Positions 10,601 through 23,034 of a DNA stretch of 64,000 bases are shown here, in pieces. The stretch comes from Galaxea fascicularis (taxonomy: Eukaryota > Cnidaria > Anthozoa > Scleractinia > Euphylliidae). A program made the translations under genes and the position numbers. A model generated the notes under the pieces. The model searched no databases and had not been told where the DNA came from. It saw nothing but the letters and a program-made list of their open reading frames with translations. Numbering within the stretch: position 1 is the stretch's first letter; each line of letters opens with the position of its first letter. The DNA lies in contig OX419339.1 of assembly GCA_948470475.1 (NCBI GenBank), positions 11,465,863 through 11,529,862 of the forward strand, in the 5' to 3' direction.

Positions 10601-11382
10601 ATATAAAACATTCTTAAGTTACACATTAATCAATTTGCCTCGATTTCTTCATCATTTGCATGATTATTGTTTCCTTTTTGTCTTTTTTAGGAACTCCACA
10701 TTGTCAAGAGATAATTTAGGGACGAAGATTTAACGAACAAGAGTTACAAAGGCAGTCCAAAGCTAACGACTGCGCGACTGCAAAACTAGAAACTAAAGCT
10801 AGGTGGGTAAAATATAGATCCGCATTTTCAGACAAACATTTCCAGGGAAGATTGAATTGCTACACTTCATTAAGAAAAGATAGGTACTGAATTAAGACCG
10901 TAGGCAAATCCCAAGAACAGGTTATGGTTCGTTAGAAAAATTAGGTAAATCTGAAGAAAACAGGAAAAAAATTGACATAGGACACAGTTTGGCTTTCAAA
11001 TCAAGAAATTTGCCGAATAAATCTTTTCAACGAGAAGAGACTGAATGAAGTAACTCTACCGAGCAAATTCTGCTTTTTTTTTGGAAGTTGCATTATTCTC
11101 GCTTTGCTCGTCGAAATCGAACACAAACCATATGGAAGTAAATAGATTGACAGTAGTTCAAGTCATTCAAACGTAATGATTTTAAAATGTTTAACGCGTT
11201 AAGTGAGAAAGGAAACAAACCGAAGCTCTGATTGAAATTGTCTGTAAATTGTACGGCTGAAAAATGTGACTGTTAATAAAAATTACAGAGTAACCATTTG
11301 TGCCGACCGGCGTTATTGGTCCGTATTGCCTGGCGTCACTTCTTTTTCATTGTTTATAAAATTTTTAAATTTAACCCATTAA
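7688..11382. other. No gene recognised
   Basis: Intergenic-looking AT-rich DNA. Open frames of 60-121 codons (for example 8851-9216) show no domain and lack ATG starts or splice support. Confidence 0.4.
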
Positions 11383-11412
11383 GGGAAATATTGGGAAATA
11401 TTGGGAAATATT
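11383..11412. repeat. Three tandem 10 bp units (GGGAAATATT)
   Basis: Three exact consecutive GGGAAATATT units in an otherwise non-repetitive AT-rich stretch. Confidence 0.9.
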
Positions 11413-11892
11413 GAGATCACGTGACTGGTGCTTCTGACACCATTAGATGAGAGCAATGGCTGGGATTTACTTAAGTTAAGTGTTAGGTTTGGGAGGCCCC
11501 AGTTCATGTTTTTGGCCTTATGATTAAGTTCTTTGGGTCAGGATAAGGGGGGATTGAGGGTTGGAGCAAGAGCATGAACAAGTCACATGGCTGAGACTCC
11601 CACCACACTTTGACGGCATAGGCTAGGCACCTACTGTTGTCTGGCTGGCTTGACCTCGTTTCCGGTTTAATTTCCAAAAAATTATCTCCATTCCCCTCAC
11701 CTCCAATTGGTGCTTTGTTACAATATCAACCTATTGAACGCTTGTCCCAAATAACCTCCAAACCCAACTCTTCGTCCTATACTCAGAATCACACACACAT
11801 TGGAGATTCTTCGTCCTCAAATCCAAAATGTGAAATTACTTACAAAAAGTGTGTTTTAGTAACTCTTTACCAACGTTTTATTTACTACCACA

Positions 11893-12813
11893 TACAAACG
11901 ATCCATAGCATTTCATGACTCTTTATTTGAAACTACCATGGAAAGTGGTGCTGCCCTAAAGCACTGGAGGTTCAAGGTTTCTGAAAACGTCATTCTAACG
12001 TAGCTATTTGTCATCCGTGGAGCTACAAGAACGGCCCAAGTTCGAATTGCTTGCGATTTTTGTTAAGTTTACAGCCATTCAGTCATCTGTAGTAGCTGCC
12101 TGATGAGCATCATTAAGCGTGACGGTAGCTAAGAGTCCACTTTCTCAAAGAATCGAGCAAGGTGATGTACTGTGTTGTCGAATTTGGTTTGTCTCGACGA
12201 ACTGGGAATCTGGCCGGTCTAACACTTAGTACCTTTGGGACTCGACTATTGATATGTTTCTCGACCTACTGCCGCATATTTTGGAATTTGTGAACACTGA
12301 AGATCGTCACGAGCACGAATTTTTGGCGGTAGGTCGGAATGTATATGTGCAAGAATTGGGGTAAGGAACGGGCGCCGTCAAAAATTCTCGTTATTTCCTA
12401 GCATGCAATGCGGTTGAGATATTGAAAATGGCGGGAAGGCCCGACTGCACTAGAATAAAAGGCTGTATCTACGCTCGGTAGAAGAATATGAACAAAGAAA
12501 GTCATTTCTAAGCAAGAACAAGGAGTGAATTTTGTTATGGTGGTTGAAGTTTGGTTTTATGAGGATTATTTCTTTAAAAAACATATAGGCAAAAAGGGGC
12601 ATTTTCGTCGTTTCTCTTTGACGTTAAAAACGGTCATTTTCGTTCTTGTCCAAACTCAAAAGGCCATATTTGGTAAAAATCGCTACGTTTCTTGCGTTTA
12701 TTGGATTTCCAAATTTAAAGGACATTCCATTTCTTGCTCACAACTGACAGGTAAGGCAATGTTCCTGCGATTGAGAAAGTTGCGGAGTCTTGTGCGGCCG
12801 GTCAATGGGTTAA
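11893..12813 (+). mobile_element. Dispersed TIR-type repeat, copy 1
   Basis: About 850 bp is closely similar, in opposite orientation, to 43.45-44.37 kb. Its right end is GGTCAATGGGTTAA; the other copy keeps the matching opposite end, TTAACCCATTGAC. An open frame in it (about 103 aa) is shared with the other copy but resembles no known protein. Probably a non-autonomous DNA transposon family. Confidence 0.6.
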
Positions 12814-15800
12814 ACATACTTTTCGCACAGAGTTAACCCCAAGAGCTCGAAAGCTCATCGAGGGGGCTTAGTACGAAAGTTACCTACATTCATCGTTCAC
12901 TGTTGTTCCTTGCCTATGTAAGTGCGACACCTTCCTGAAGATTGATAGGAATCCGTAAACGGGAACGCGCATTGCATGTGCTCTTTCAGTTATAGTAGCC
13001 TTTCAGCTTATGTTAGGACTTTGATGCACTGTTCCACTGACACACTAACACGCTCAAGCCATTAAACAACTGATTCGCTCATCCATTTATCCCTTGGTCC
13101 ACCCTTCCATTCCTCCAGTGATCCACCATTCATCTCATTCAAACTCACCCATTCTACCATCCTGTCATGCCCATGTGAACGCCACGGACAACTGATACGG
13201 AGACTAAAACTTGCAATGTAAAAGATTGTCTTACACTAAAATCAATGATCTCGCAGGAAGTACATAACCAGTGTTCGTAAACCGAAGTCAACTTTGAGTC
13301 CCTTTCCTTATGTGTCCGTATGAAGTGGGCTAAAGCAAAATTGTCCCTAATAAGCGACCACTCAAAATGTCAAGCCCTGGTGCACGGCAGGTGATTGCTC
13401 ATGAAAGATCAGATCACGAGGTGTCCAAACTTTGGTTCATTGGCATGAAGTTATAACAGAGACTTACTCTGCAATCTGTATGCGACAGCAAGACACGATA
13501 GCGACAACTTGGCTGAAATCAAAGATATCGCCTTGGGTATGATTTGAATTAAAAGAGAATGTATTGAGAGTTGGCTTCAAACCCAGCTGTGTGTATAACA
13601 GTTTCATACGTTTCTTTAATTTATAAACATTTGTTATTAGGTTATTGACCTCTTGCTAATATCATAAAATTAACTGTTTAATTATACGGACAAGTTATAG
13701 AGCGCTTCCTTTTACGATCATAAATTTTTAACTAATCAGGCATGCACAAATTCTCAAGATAAAGGTATCTTTTTCTTAAATTAAAGTATTCAATGTCCTT
13801 CCTCATTGCAGTGTCGGAAAAAAAAACATACGGTTTTAACATTTACTTCTAGGGGTATGGGTACTGAAGACAGCGAAAATGTAACAGCTAACAAATTTGA
13901 AGCCGTGGAGAGATCGGATTTTGGGAAAATTGGTGGCTTAGGGAGGCTAAGAAACAGAACATTTCAAGCCCGTCAGTTTTAAAAGTGGTCGCTTAGAAGA
14001 GGTGGTCGCAAAGGGTGGCGCGACTGAATAGTAATTGTCTTAAAATAAAGGCAAGAAATAAATGCAGAGGACATTTGAGTCAGATGATTATATTTTTTGT
14101 CCAAATTCAATTAACTCTACTTAAGGTTACTGTCAAATTCAGGGGTCATTTTTTTTCAAAATTTGAGTTTTCACTCTTTGGTTAAACGAATAGTTAAACA
14201 AGCAAACTGAGAAAATTTACAACATGTGCAAAAGCACACGAGAAACGGGAAAAACTGTTTTCGGGCAAAGTTAATAAAAAGTGAGAGGTGTGATAATCCT
14301 ATTTGTTATCCAGCAGTCTGTTGACATTTTTCGCGGTGGCTTTCCTCACTCCACTTTTGTCTCCACGCTTGTTTCGAGGTTTCTTGCAAAGAAATCGCCT
14401 TCAAACCTAGATTAGATCATATGATTAGCTGTAAGTAAAAGATTCTGAAAATAATTCGACAAGGGCACCAGAAAAGATATCCGAGCGGAGCGAAGAAAGA
14501 ACTTTGTGTTAGAACCTTGCCCGTGCGCATTTATCGCAACAACCAGCGCTTATTTCGGGTGAGTTTCTTCGCTTTTTAACTCCACGCACAATTTTAGGCT
14601 GTCTTCTCGTTTTCATGGGGTTCCACGAACTTTCCGCGGCCGACTTGTTTCTTCCCATTTAAAAAAAATAAATATAAAAATAGACTCCCAGCCTGTCACT
14701 GAACGCTTTCCCGCGAATGAATAAAGCTGTTTGTCACGTTTCCTCTTCAGGTGATTCTTCGGTTGTTCTCTTTAGGTCGGCGGTATGACCGCGTTGACAG
14801 TAACTTCGATGAGGTGTGAAACTGTGAAAATCTTTGAAGGCCAAAAAGTCGGGGTTTATTATTGTGTGTATTCTCTTCACTCAAATGAATTAATCTCAAT
14901 CTAGATTTATCGGATTTGAACGAAATTTGGCCAAAATGTTCGTCACACATTGGCTCACCAAAGTGTGTGAGGCTTTTACAAAATTCGAAATATTTTGCCC
15001 GTTGCGTCCAAGCGCGTGACACGTATGGAGAAAAATTCATTGGCCAACTTTACGATGGATTTTCTCAGGAGCCAATGGAAACCTCAAAAAACTTTGTTAG
15101 CCTATTATCTCCTGAGTGATATAGTCCAGTTTGTTTGGATGTCCGTGGTAACGCCCAGTCGATAAATTCCCTTGTGCAAAAATGGTTAGATTTGCGTTTG
15201 AACGCTTGTGCTCGCCTACCAAAACAAAATTTGTCAAAGTTAGAGCTATTTTCAGCTTCTAAATTTTATTAGCTTTACAGTGATGTATATTTTCCTGGGG
15301 TTTATTTAAAAACAACGCGCAGGCGAGCGATTTTCCGAAAGACACCCCTGAAGGTTGACAGTAATCTTAACGACGTTGGCAAGCTAACTGAGACCGCATT
15401 TTGATCAGTGTTAAGAGTATTTCGATTGGGGGCTGTCCTCTTTCATTTAAACCCGGCAAGTAAAAATAAAGTAAAATTAATATGTGTTCCCTCATTTTAA
15501 AACTTTTAAAGATCACTAAAGGGTGGTATTCTGAAGCGGTACTGTATCGCTAAGTTTCAGCCCTGATCTACAATCAGAACCACTTTTCGTTTAACAACAT
15601 CATTAAAACCCTAGTACCGAAAACATGATACCGGTGAGCACGACCCTCTTTTTCTCCGTCGTTAGTATGATGTACATTCTACAAATTAATGAGTCTATCA
15701 AAACAAACAGAACGGATCAGTATCACGAAAGGTAGAAATAACACTGCACCAGCTAAATTTCCAGTGGCCTGGGTCTGACATTGGGACTTTGGGTCGTCAT

Positions 15801-15989
15801 CTCGGATTTCTTTCTTTTAAACTCCACCCCTTAAGCCTAAGCACGATAGTTCTGTGGTTACTTCACGGGATCGAGTTTGACCAACCAACGCTTGCCTCTC
15901 TACACCACTAAAATTTTAAAAGTGATGCGTGGTCAAGCGTTTTGAGCATCCGATGCTCAAGCTTTTGCCTTCTTTTTCCGAAAGGCAGT
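12814..15989. other. No gene recognised
   Basis: Intergenic-looking DNA 3' of gene B. A pair of overlapping opposite frames near 14.75-15.12 kb looks like repeat sequence and shows no domain. Confidence 0.4.
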
Positions 15990-15993
15990 TCAA

Positions 15994-16424
15994 AGTGCAC
16001 CTAACCCCAAAATATTTTTTTCGCTTAAATAAATATTTGCACTTGTCTGGAACATATTGCGCTGTTTTGCGCCTATTTCAATCAAATATTGACTTTTTAC
16101 AGGCTGTAAAAGTTATGAAATCTAGCCATCATCTGTCCCACGACCGAGCTTGAAAGGGCATGGGTCTATTCCTTACATGACGCCACAAACTGCTTTGCAT
16201 GCATTTTTACAAAGACTTAATGCAATGCAAATCAGTTTGTGACGTCATGTAAGGAATAGACCCATGCCCCTTACTAGCTCGGTCGTGGGACAGATGACTC
16301 GTACCTTTTATAGCCTACAAATAGTCAAGATTTGGTTTAAAAAGGCGCAAAAATGGCTCAATGTGTTTCCAACAGGTGCAAAGATGTATTTAAGCGAAAA
16401 AAATATTTTGGGGTTAGGTGCACT
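15994..16424. mobile_element. 431 bp foldback MITE (TTAA type)
   Basis: Almost the whole element is two arms of about 200 bp that can pair, meeting in a short loop near 16205. Ends read AAGTGCACCTAACCCC. Flanks are TCAA (15990-15993) and TTAA (16425-16428), one base apart, suggesting a TTAA duplication of piggyBac kind. It lies 138 bp beyond the gene B stop and may be in its 3' UTR. Confidence 0.75.
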
Positions 16425-16561
16425 TTAAGCTTTCTGGGCAGCTGCTTGTATACCCATCAAGGCACCTCACCGTTGTACCAATATTAGCAGTGTCCTGATA
16501 CTGCACTCTCGCCTCGGTAAAAGAAGTACTTCTGTTCCAACCTCGGGTATAGTAGGCATCC

Positions 16562-18715
16562 TCACTCAGTCCTGCAATACACTTTGAGCTTGTTACAGGT
16601 TAAAGACATTCGCTGTTCCACATCAGCCTCTCCCTCTTCCTCTTTCAGAGAATGCAACTTGTACGTTTGCTGTGTGAAAGTACGAACCCTACCACTTTCT
16701 CCGTATCGGCTTCGATTCCATATCCTGCTACATCCTCTTTCATCTTCGCTCGATTCTAAGATAGTCAGGTGCCGTGGTCTGATGGCGATTACCCTTCCGC
16801 TTTTTATGACGTGCGGGTTCCGTTTCTGCGCTCTAGTTGCTCTGTCTATTTCGCTGCAATCGGTATGAGATGATTCGTGAACATGGCGGACAAAACGTGT
16901 TCTGTATGCCCACGACAAGCTTGGCGTTTTTCTAGGTCTCGGCAACGAATCGTAACCAGAATAGACTTTATCAACAGGCTTTGGAATCAGGGAGTTTACG
17001 ACTGTTGGAATTCGTCTTCCTTTATCTCCGTTAGGGTAGTCAATGACAGGGTCAAGAAAGCCTCTGTCCAAGTTGTGCTTTTCCAGCGCAACACTTTCAT
17101 TTGGTGGTGGAATGTTCGTGGATCCGATGACATTCCCATGGGTATTCAGAGACACCTTTTCTTGTGACTGCGCCTCCAAAGTTTGATAAACGTGCGTGGA
17201 GTGGATTTGCGGCACGGTCAGTACATTTGAATCGAACGTTTTGTTAGCATTATTCAAATAACGGTCTTCCCAGACTTTCATAGGATTTTGATTGGTTCCC
17301 CTTGGAGATCTGTAGATGTCTTGACAGCAGCTATGATTACCTGTTATCGGCACATGCAGACTACAATCACTGTGTCGCTCGTGGTCGGTTTTACCAGAGA
17401 CTCGCAAATTCTTGGAATAGCTACCATCGTATCTTCTATTTTGCAGCATGGTGCTTAACTTTGATTCGTCAGTTTCCTTGATCATTTTATCACGACAGTT
17501 TTGAAGCCTGCACTTAACGCCTACTCCAAAAACATACGCTGTTACGATAAGAACAATTAGAAGACCAACTGCAAGTGCTAAAGCTATCGTGTAAGCTTTG
17601 TCGAGGGAGGAATTCCTTTTAGAAAATGGAGTGAGACCTGGAGAGATTGTCTCATAGACTGTTCCTGATGGGTTTGAGCTTCCATCTGACGGGACAGGTG
17701 CTTCTGTCCACGTTTCAAAAACCCGACCTTCAGACGACTTGGTGACGACAACTGAACCCAAAGTAGAATTTAAGGAACTTGTGCTTTCACCTTTCAGATT
17801 TGTGGTTTCTTCTGTAAGACTTGGCTTGTTGATGAATATCTCATTGCATTTTCCTACTAATATCCCACCGGAAGAATCGTGAACGCTAAAATTACCACGA
17901 ACGTTATTTACATAAACATCTCGTACACATCCAGTAAAACCTGGGTAGTTACGAACACCCCGGCCAAATCGTACAATGTTGTGAGATTCTTTGGTATCCT
18001 TTAGAGCTGTGCACAGCAATTTATTGGTTATCGTGTAACTCGACATCAACTCATCATCAATGAACAGACTGAATCCTGTTTTCTCTGCAGCAATAAACGT
18101 GACTTTGTGCCATTGATTTGTAGCAAGAAATAATCTTTTGGCATTCAACTGAAACGAGATTCCTTTATGTTTATGTACATCCCCCAATCTGACTGAAACT
18201 TTCATGGTTCCTTCCTCCGGAAAAAAATAAAGCAACTAATCTCAGATTCATTATCTTACCAACAAATGCTCGAGACTCTCTGGTTCGAGGTTGAAATTCA
18301 ATCGATGTATTGCACCCCGCACCATCGCTCGTCCTTAGAAGCACTTTGGTATTCTCATCGAATATAGAAACTACTGAATCTTTCACCTCCTTACAACGTT
18401 TAAGAACCTCCCCAAATTGTTGCGGATGTGTAATGTTAAGTCGCTTTGCATGACCAGACAAAGAGACAAAGTGTATTTCTAGGTCCGCAATGCATCCAGA
18501 GAAATTTATCACTTCAGGAAAACAGATTGCGTTGTCATTCAACGTTGGTTGCTGGGTTGAATCAGGAAGACCGGCGATGAACAGCACTTCGTCAGGTTTG
18601 ATTGCCAAACTCCTGACTTTGATCCTCGTCGTTGACTTATCCACTTGGCACTTAATAACGTTGTTGCTTAAATATCGTGTGACGCGCACCTCCGGCTTGT
18701 GCCACTTTTGATCTG
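16562..18715 (-). CDS. Gene B 3' part: LamG-LamG receptor with membrane helix (possibly broken)
   Basis: Two open segments, 18715..18260 (or 18264) and 18235..16562, together encode the end of one LamG domain (KWHKPEVRVTR near the start, then FSGCIADLEI), a second LamG (FLATNQWHKVTF, YPGFTGCVRDVYVNN), a Ser/Thr-rich stalk, a membrane helix (about residues 214-238 of the second segment) and a tail of about 315 residues ending C-R-T-E. The acceptor before the first segment is TTTAG or TTTAGCAG near 18712-18715, phase 1. The two segments are in different frames, separated by only 24-28 nt that begin like a donor (GTAAGA) and end in TTAG. This is far below normal intron size, so the locus is either frameshifted, mis-assembled or carries a decayed intron. 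The domain logic matches gene A without EGF or fibrinogen-like parts. There is no PDZ ligand at the end. An adhesion role is inferred. Confidence 0.7.
18236..18263 (-). other. Gene B micro-intron or intron remnant
   Basis: Between the two LamG 2 coding segments lie 24 nt (GTAAGA donor at 18259) or 28 nt (GTTGGT donor at 18263), ending in ATTAG at 18236. Only the 28 nt version keeps the frame: it joins E-S-R-A-F to L-L-Y-F-F-P-E-E in phase 0, which fits the LamG fold. The 24 nt version with the better donor breaks the frame. Confidence 0.5.
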
Positions 18716-19620
18716 CTAAAGACTGTCATGGGCTCCTGAGACTGTTTTGTAGCAATAGTACCGACTTTCCATGTAGAAGGTGATTTGCAGTTGTTGACGA
18801 AAAGACAGCTGCAGATATGAAGTAAAAGATAAAGGGATTTTTAAGTAGTTCGTGAACAGGACTTAATTGTTTGGAGTATATTTTATTAACTGAACAACGA
18901 TCTGTTTCTTGTGTCAAGTTATCCGCTCGTTGGACAGCTGGGGTCAGAACAGTAACACTACAGAAAAAAATTTTAACGGCTTCACGTGGTTGAACTATGA
19001 GAGCTAAGTTCGCTACTCAGTTCTTGAAAAAAAAAAAAGTCAACATCTGTGCCTGCTAGATCTCAAGGACGATAGTGAGTCGACCAGCAAACAACTGCTA
19101 AGTGGGACCGACATATGACAGCGAGCTTACATAAGGTCGACTAGGACGACTGGTCGACAGGTACTGAAAACGACTCTGTGAGATAGGAACGATCGCTTTA
19201 CAGCACGATTCTGCTCAGAGAGCGGTTTTGACGTGAGTTTCAAAGTAATTATCATTTGTAGATGTTCTTGCTTATTCGGGGCGGGTAGAAAAACTACCAC
19301 CTTTTTTTCAAATCAAGAAACGCATTTTCCCGCGCTTAGCATGGCGCGAGAGACCCCGTAGCTTTCCAGATCAGCGGTCTGTGATTAGAGCATGAAAAAA
19401 TACCTGACACAACACAAACAATATCCCTAGCCCTGATCACTCCGTGACGGCGGCTACATGTAATATTGCTTTAAGTTTGCATCTGTTGTGACTGGTTACA
19501 GCTAGCCATTGATTTGTTTTTGGTTTTACGACATCCAACTGTCAGTACTTAGCGGTTGCGCTACCTAACTAATCTTTGAATTTGAAAGAGAGCAAGAACG
19601 GTCGGCTGTTTTCATCAATA

Positions 19621-19840
19621 GGGAGCTTAGCACGCGCGTTTTTGAGACGCGAACGGCAACCGGAAGTGAGATGTTTTCCCTTTTAACTTGTCTTGATACA
19701 ACTATATTTATATCGCTCAGTATCTTTTCACTGTTAAAGACCCTAAGTTTAAAAGTCTGGTTGAGACCGCTATCCTGGGGTGGGAAATATTCACTTCCGG
19801 TTGCCGTCCGCGTCTCAAAAACGCGCGTGCTTAAGCTCCC
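19621..19840. mobile_element. 220 bp MITE with TA target duplication
   Basis: Terminal inverted repeats of about 50 bp start GGGAGCTTA and contain ACGCGCGTTTTTGAGACGCG. TA flanks both ends (19619-19620, 19841-19842), as in Tc1/mariner-mobilised elements. It lies in the presumed gene B intron. Confidence 0.75.
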
Positions 19841-22699
19841 TAATAATAATATTGCTGAGTGCCTGATCTGCTATACAAATCTATTGTAACCACATTCCGT
19901 TGTCTTATAGCATCACGTTTTTTCGGCCTAAGGCAGAACAGTTTTGGAACTCTTTTCCGCAATAAATTGTTTTGTTTTTCGGCTACAACGACTAAGCGTC
20001 AATTCAAAGGGGACGGATCCCAGTCGATGTAATTGAATGGCGAACTAGAAATCCTGGAACAACTCTTTGGTTTTAACCTATAAAGCAAACAAGCCGAGGA
20101 AACTAACTATGGTGCTGCTATGTTTTACTCTGCTATATGATAAAATCAACGTTAACGCTTTAATTCAGAGTGAAAACTGGAGCGAAAACGTGTAAATTTA
20201 ATATTGAAATGGTTTCGCTACATTGTTTAGCTAACTTCACGAATGTAAGTGGTGGTCGAAAATTCACAAGTAAGAAAAGTCTTTTTAAAAACGTTTCGCT
20301 ATACCGTAACTGTTTCGTCTAGTTTAAACGTTTGTGTATATGTAATTGTGAATCGATATCAATCAGTAACTACAACACAGTGTTCATGGTTCAATTCGGA
20401 AGCAAATTTCGGTTTAAAGACAATGAAACAAAGACTGATACTCTTCGTTTAATGGGGAAACAATTGCAAATAATATCAGCCATAGTAACTACTAACAATG
20501 TCTCGCTTCAATGGTCTTGACCACGTGTTAGAAGCTTTCAATCAAGGGAGAAAGTAACGTAACTTTTATTAAAGCACATCGGCAAAATTATCAACATGCA
20601 CCATTGTTTATGGGTGAATTATTTGCCGGATACAGGAAACAAAAATTCACTCGGCTTTAAAATTCGTCGAAATCAACCATCGCCTTCAATTCATCCGCAA
20701 TAATTCGCACCAGACCAAAATTTTAATGACACATGAGACGGTAAATGAACAAGCCGTCGAAAATGTCAGCAACTGAAGATTGTTTCAGTACTGTTGTGAT
20801 CAAAAGTAGCTCATCCAAGTAAATGCGACGTCTTTTCGCCTTCTTCTGTGGCCGGCGATCTTTAGAGCAGCAAGAATTTCAATCCTATGAAGTTCAGAAT
20901 TAATGAGAACCCGGAAAGAAAACTATATGGTTAACTGAAATCATTTTCGAACCATTTTAAGAAATCAACACTGTATAGCTAACAAGGCCATTAAAAATGC
21001 ACTAATTTACGCATAGATGACTCAGTCCAATTTTAAAAGGAAGATCACGCCCAAAATGGCCAGCGTGATCGAAACCAAACTGACCATGGTGTCACACTGT
21101 TACACTCCGCGAGAGCTCTTTAATGCTGGAAATTTGCCTGGGAAAAATACAATCGAAGACATTTACCATCACATCATTGGATAGCATTTCTTGTAACTGG
21201 GACTGTCTCTGAAAATGACAATTTTTCCAGCATTCCAGTACACTAACTGCAAATGAAGTGAATCAAATTACCACTTATAATCTTGCTATCCCTTCCATAC
21301 AATATCTCAGTCGTACACAACCGTGACCCAGCAAAACCTTCACTCGATTACAGCGCTAAAGCAAACTTTGCCAGAATGAAGTCAATGTGGGTCAGGTAGG
21401 GAAAGATTTTACAGTAAAAAATTTTTCTCTTCTCTAAGTCAAACAGCTGGGCTTCAAATTTCTTACATTAGTAAAAAAATTCGCAGGTGACCAAAAATAA
21501 ACAATACAGTTTAAAGTATTCAATATCAATTAGCTAGCCATATATCCTAGGAATCCAACTAAGCTATGCACTAGTTCGTTCCGATGGAGAAGCGCCTGCA
21601 TAGATTTGTCTCTTCCGCAGTTTGTTTTCATATTTTGCTAGTGCTATAAGTAACGATAACTGGAATTGTCTGTGTTTCGTTCAAATTCCAAATTCTTTTA
21701 AGTTATGGGCAACGCGTGGTGACGCGCCTATATTCATCTCCCACGTTGCGTTATCGATCCTCTCGCGTCCTTTACTCATTTCCAGCTGCGTTCATGACGC
21801 CGCATCAAGGGCCATTTGACTCGAGCCTTTTGGCGTTTAATGCATGGATGTTTCCGGTTCTCGTGCTCCAAATTTATCTTAATTCCGCGATAAACAAAAA
21901 TCAAAAGTAAATGGCACCATTTGTTATTTATAGCACGTGGCGCGTACATTCCAAGGCAATCGGAGATGACCTTGAAAATACGCCCAGCGTACTTTTTACA
22001 CGTGCTAACAAGTTTTATTTGAAGGAGGGAAAGTTACTTTTACGCGCTGTTATATTCAATAGGCAATTTACAAGAGAGTCTTTGCGTTGAGTGCCGCAAA
22101 TTAAAAAAAACTCAACTTTATTTTCTTGTTTTTGTCTTGTTTTAAAAATAAAACAGCTCTCAGTGTAGAAGCCACACTCTGTACTTAGATCTCCATTGAG
22201 AGAAACGAGAAGGACATGACAAGTCTGATATTTGTTAGCGGAGAATGCGCATCCCACCCAATACACTTATAGACTATACTTCTTTATAGAGCTTAAGAAG
22301 AACTCATGTTCCTCTCCCACAGGTTGCGCTTCATAAAGACAAGTTAAAGTCACTCAATATTACGTCTCTGGCATACTGAACTGCTGTGCCTTGGTTACAA
22401 TTCACAATGCAACAGAACACGTCACGATACCCGTGGCGCTCAGAAGTGAATCGTTTGGTACCGAATTGTGTTGATGTACTTTGATGACTTTTAATTCACT
22501 GTAACTAGACCTTCATTAATCTCCATTTAGTAAAACTCGGTTTAAATTTATTTTAGAGATCGTGATGCTTCCTAGTATTTGCGAAAAACGTTTTACAATC
22601 GCTCCTCAGTGTAAGCGGACAAGCAAAGATGTTCCTTTCTAGGAGGCTACAGCTGTAGCTATAGAGTTCTAGTGGACAAATGTTAACTTTCTTTGAACA

Positions 22700-22814
22700 A
22701 ACATACGCCCGTTACTTGGGTTGCTGGTGTTGTTTAACATTTTGGGGAGAGAGCACTTGCCTCCCACCATTGTGGCCCGGGTTCGATTCCCGGACTCGAC
22801 GTCATATGTGGGTT

Positions 22815-22858
<44 letters not shown>

Positions 22859-23034
22859 CGGGTTCTCCGGTTTTGCCCTCTCCTCAAAAACCAACACTGC
22901 TAAATTCCAATTCGATCCGGAATGCTCGAACTATTCATTAATACATGAGCCCCTGGCTCGGGAGATTGGGCAACCACTCCTCACACTATCCAGCATAAAT
23001 AAATTACATTTTACATTTACATTTACATTTTACT
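22700..23034 (+). mobile_element. tRNA-derived SINE with (ACATTT)n tail
   Basis: Polymerase III B box GGTTCGATTCC at 22780-22790, preceded by an eroded tRNA-like head. A non-tRNA body follows, then a tail of repeated TTACATTT/ACATTT units (about 23003-23034). The 5' edge is approximate. It is not a functional tRNA gene. Confidence 0.7.

Noticed and set aside
12525..12836. 103-codon frame similar to one at 43.15-43.67 kb
   Set aside because: The similarity comes from a shared transposon family; the frames differ by indels and carry no known domain.
22740..22800. Possible tRNA gene with GGTTCGATTCC
   Set aside because: No intact acceptor or D arm upstream, and the 3' side continues to a SINE tail of ACATTT repeats.
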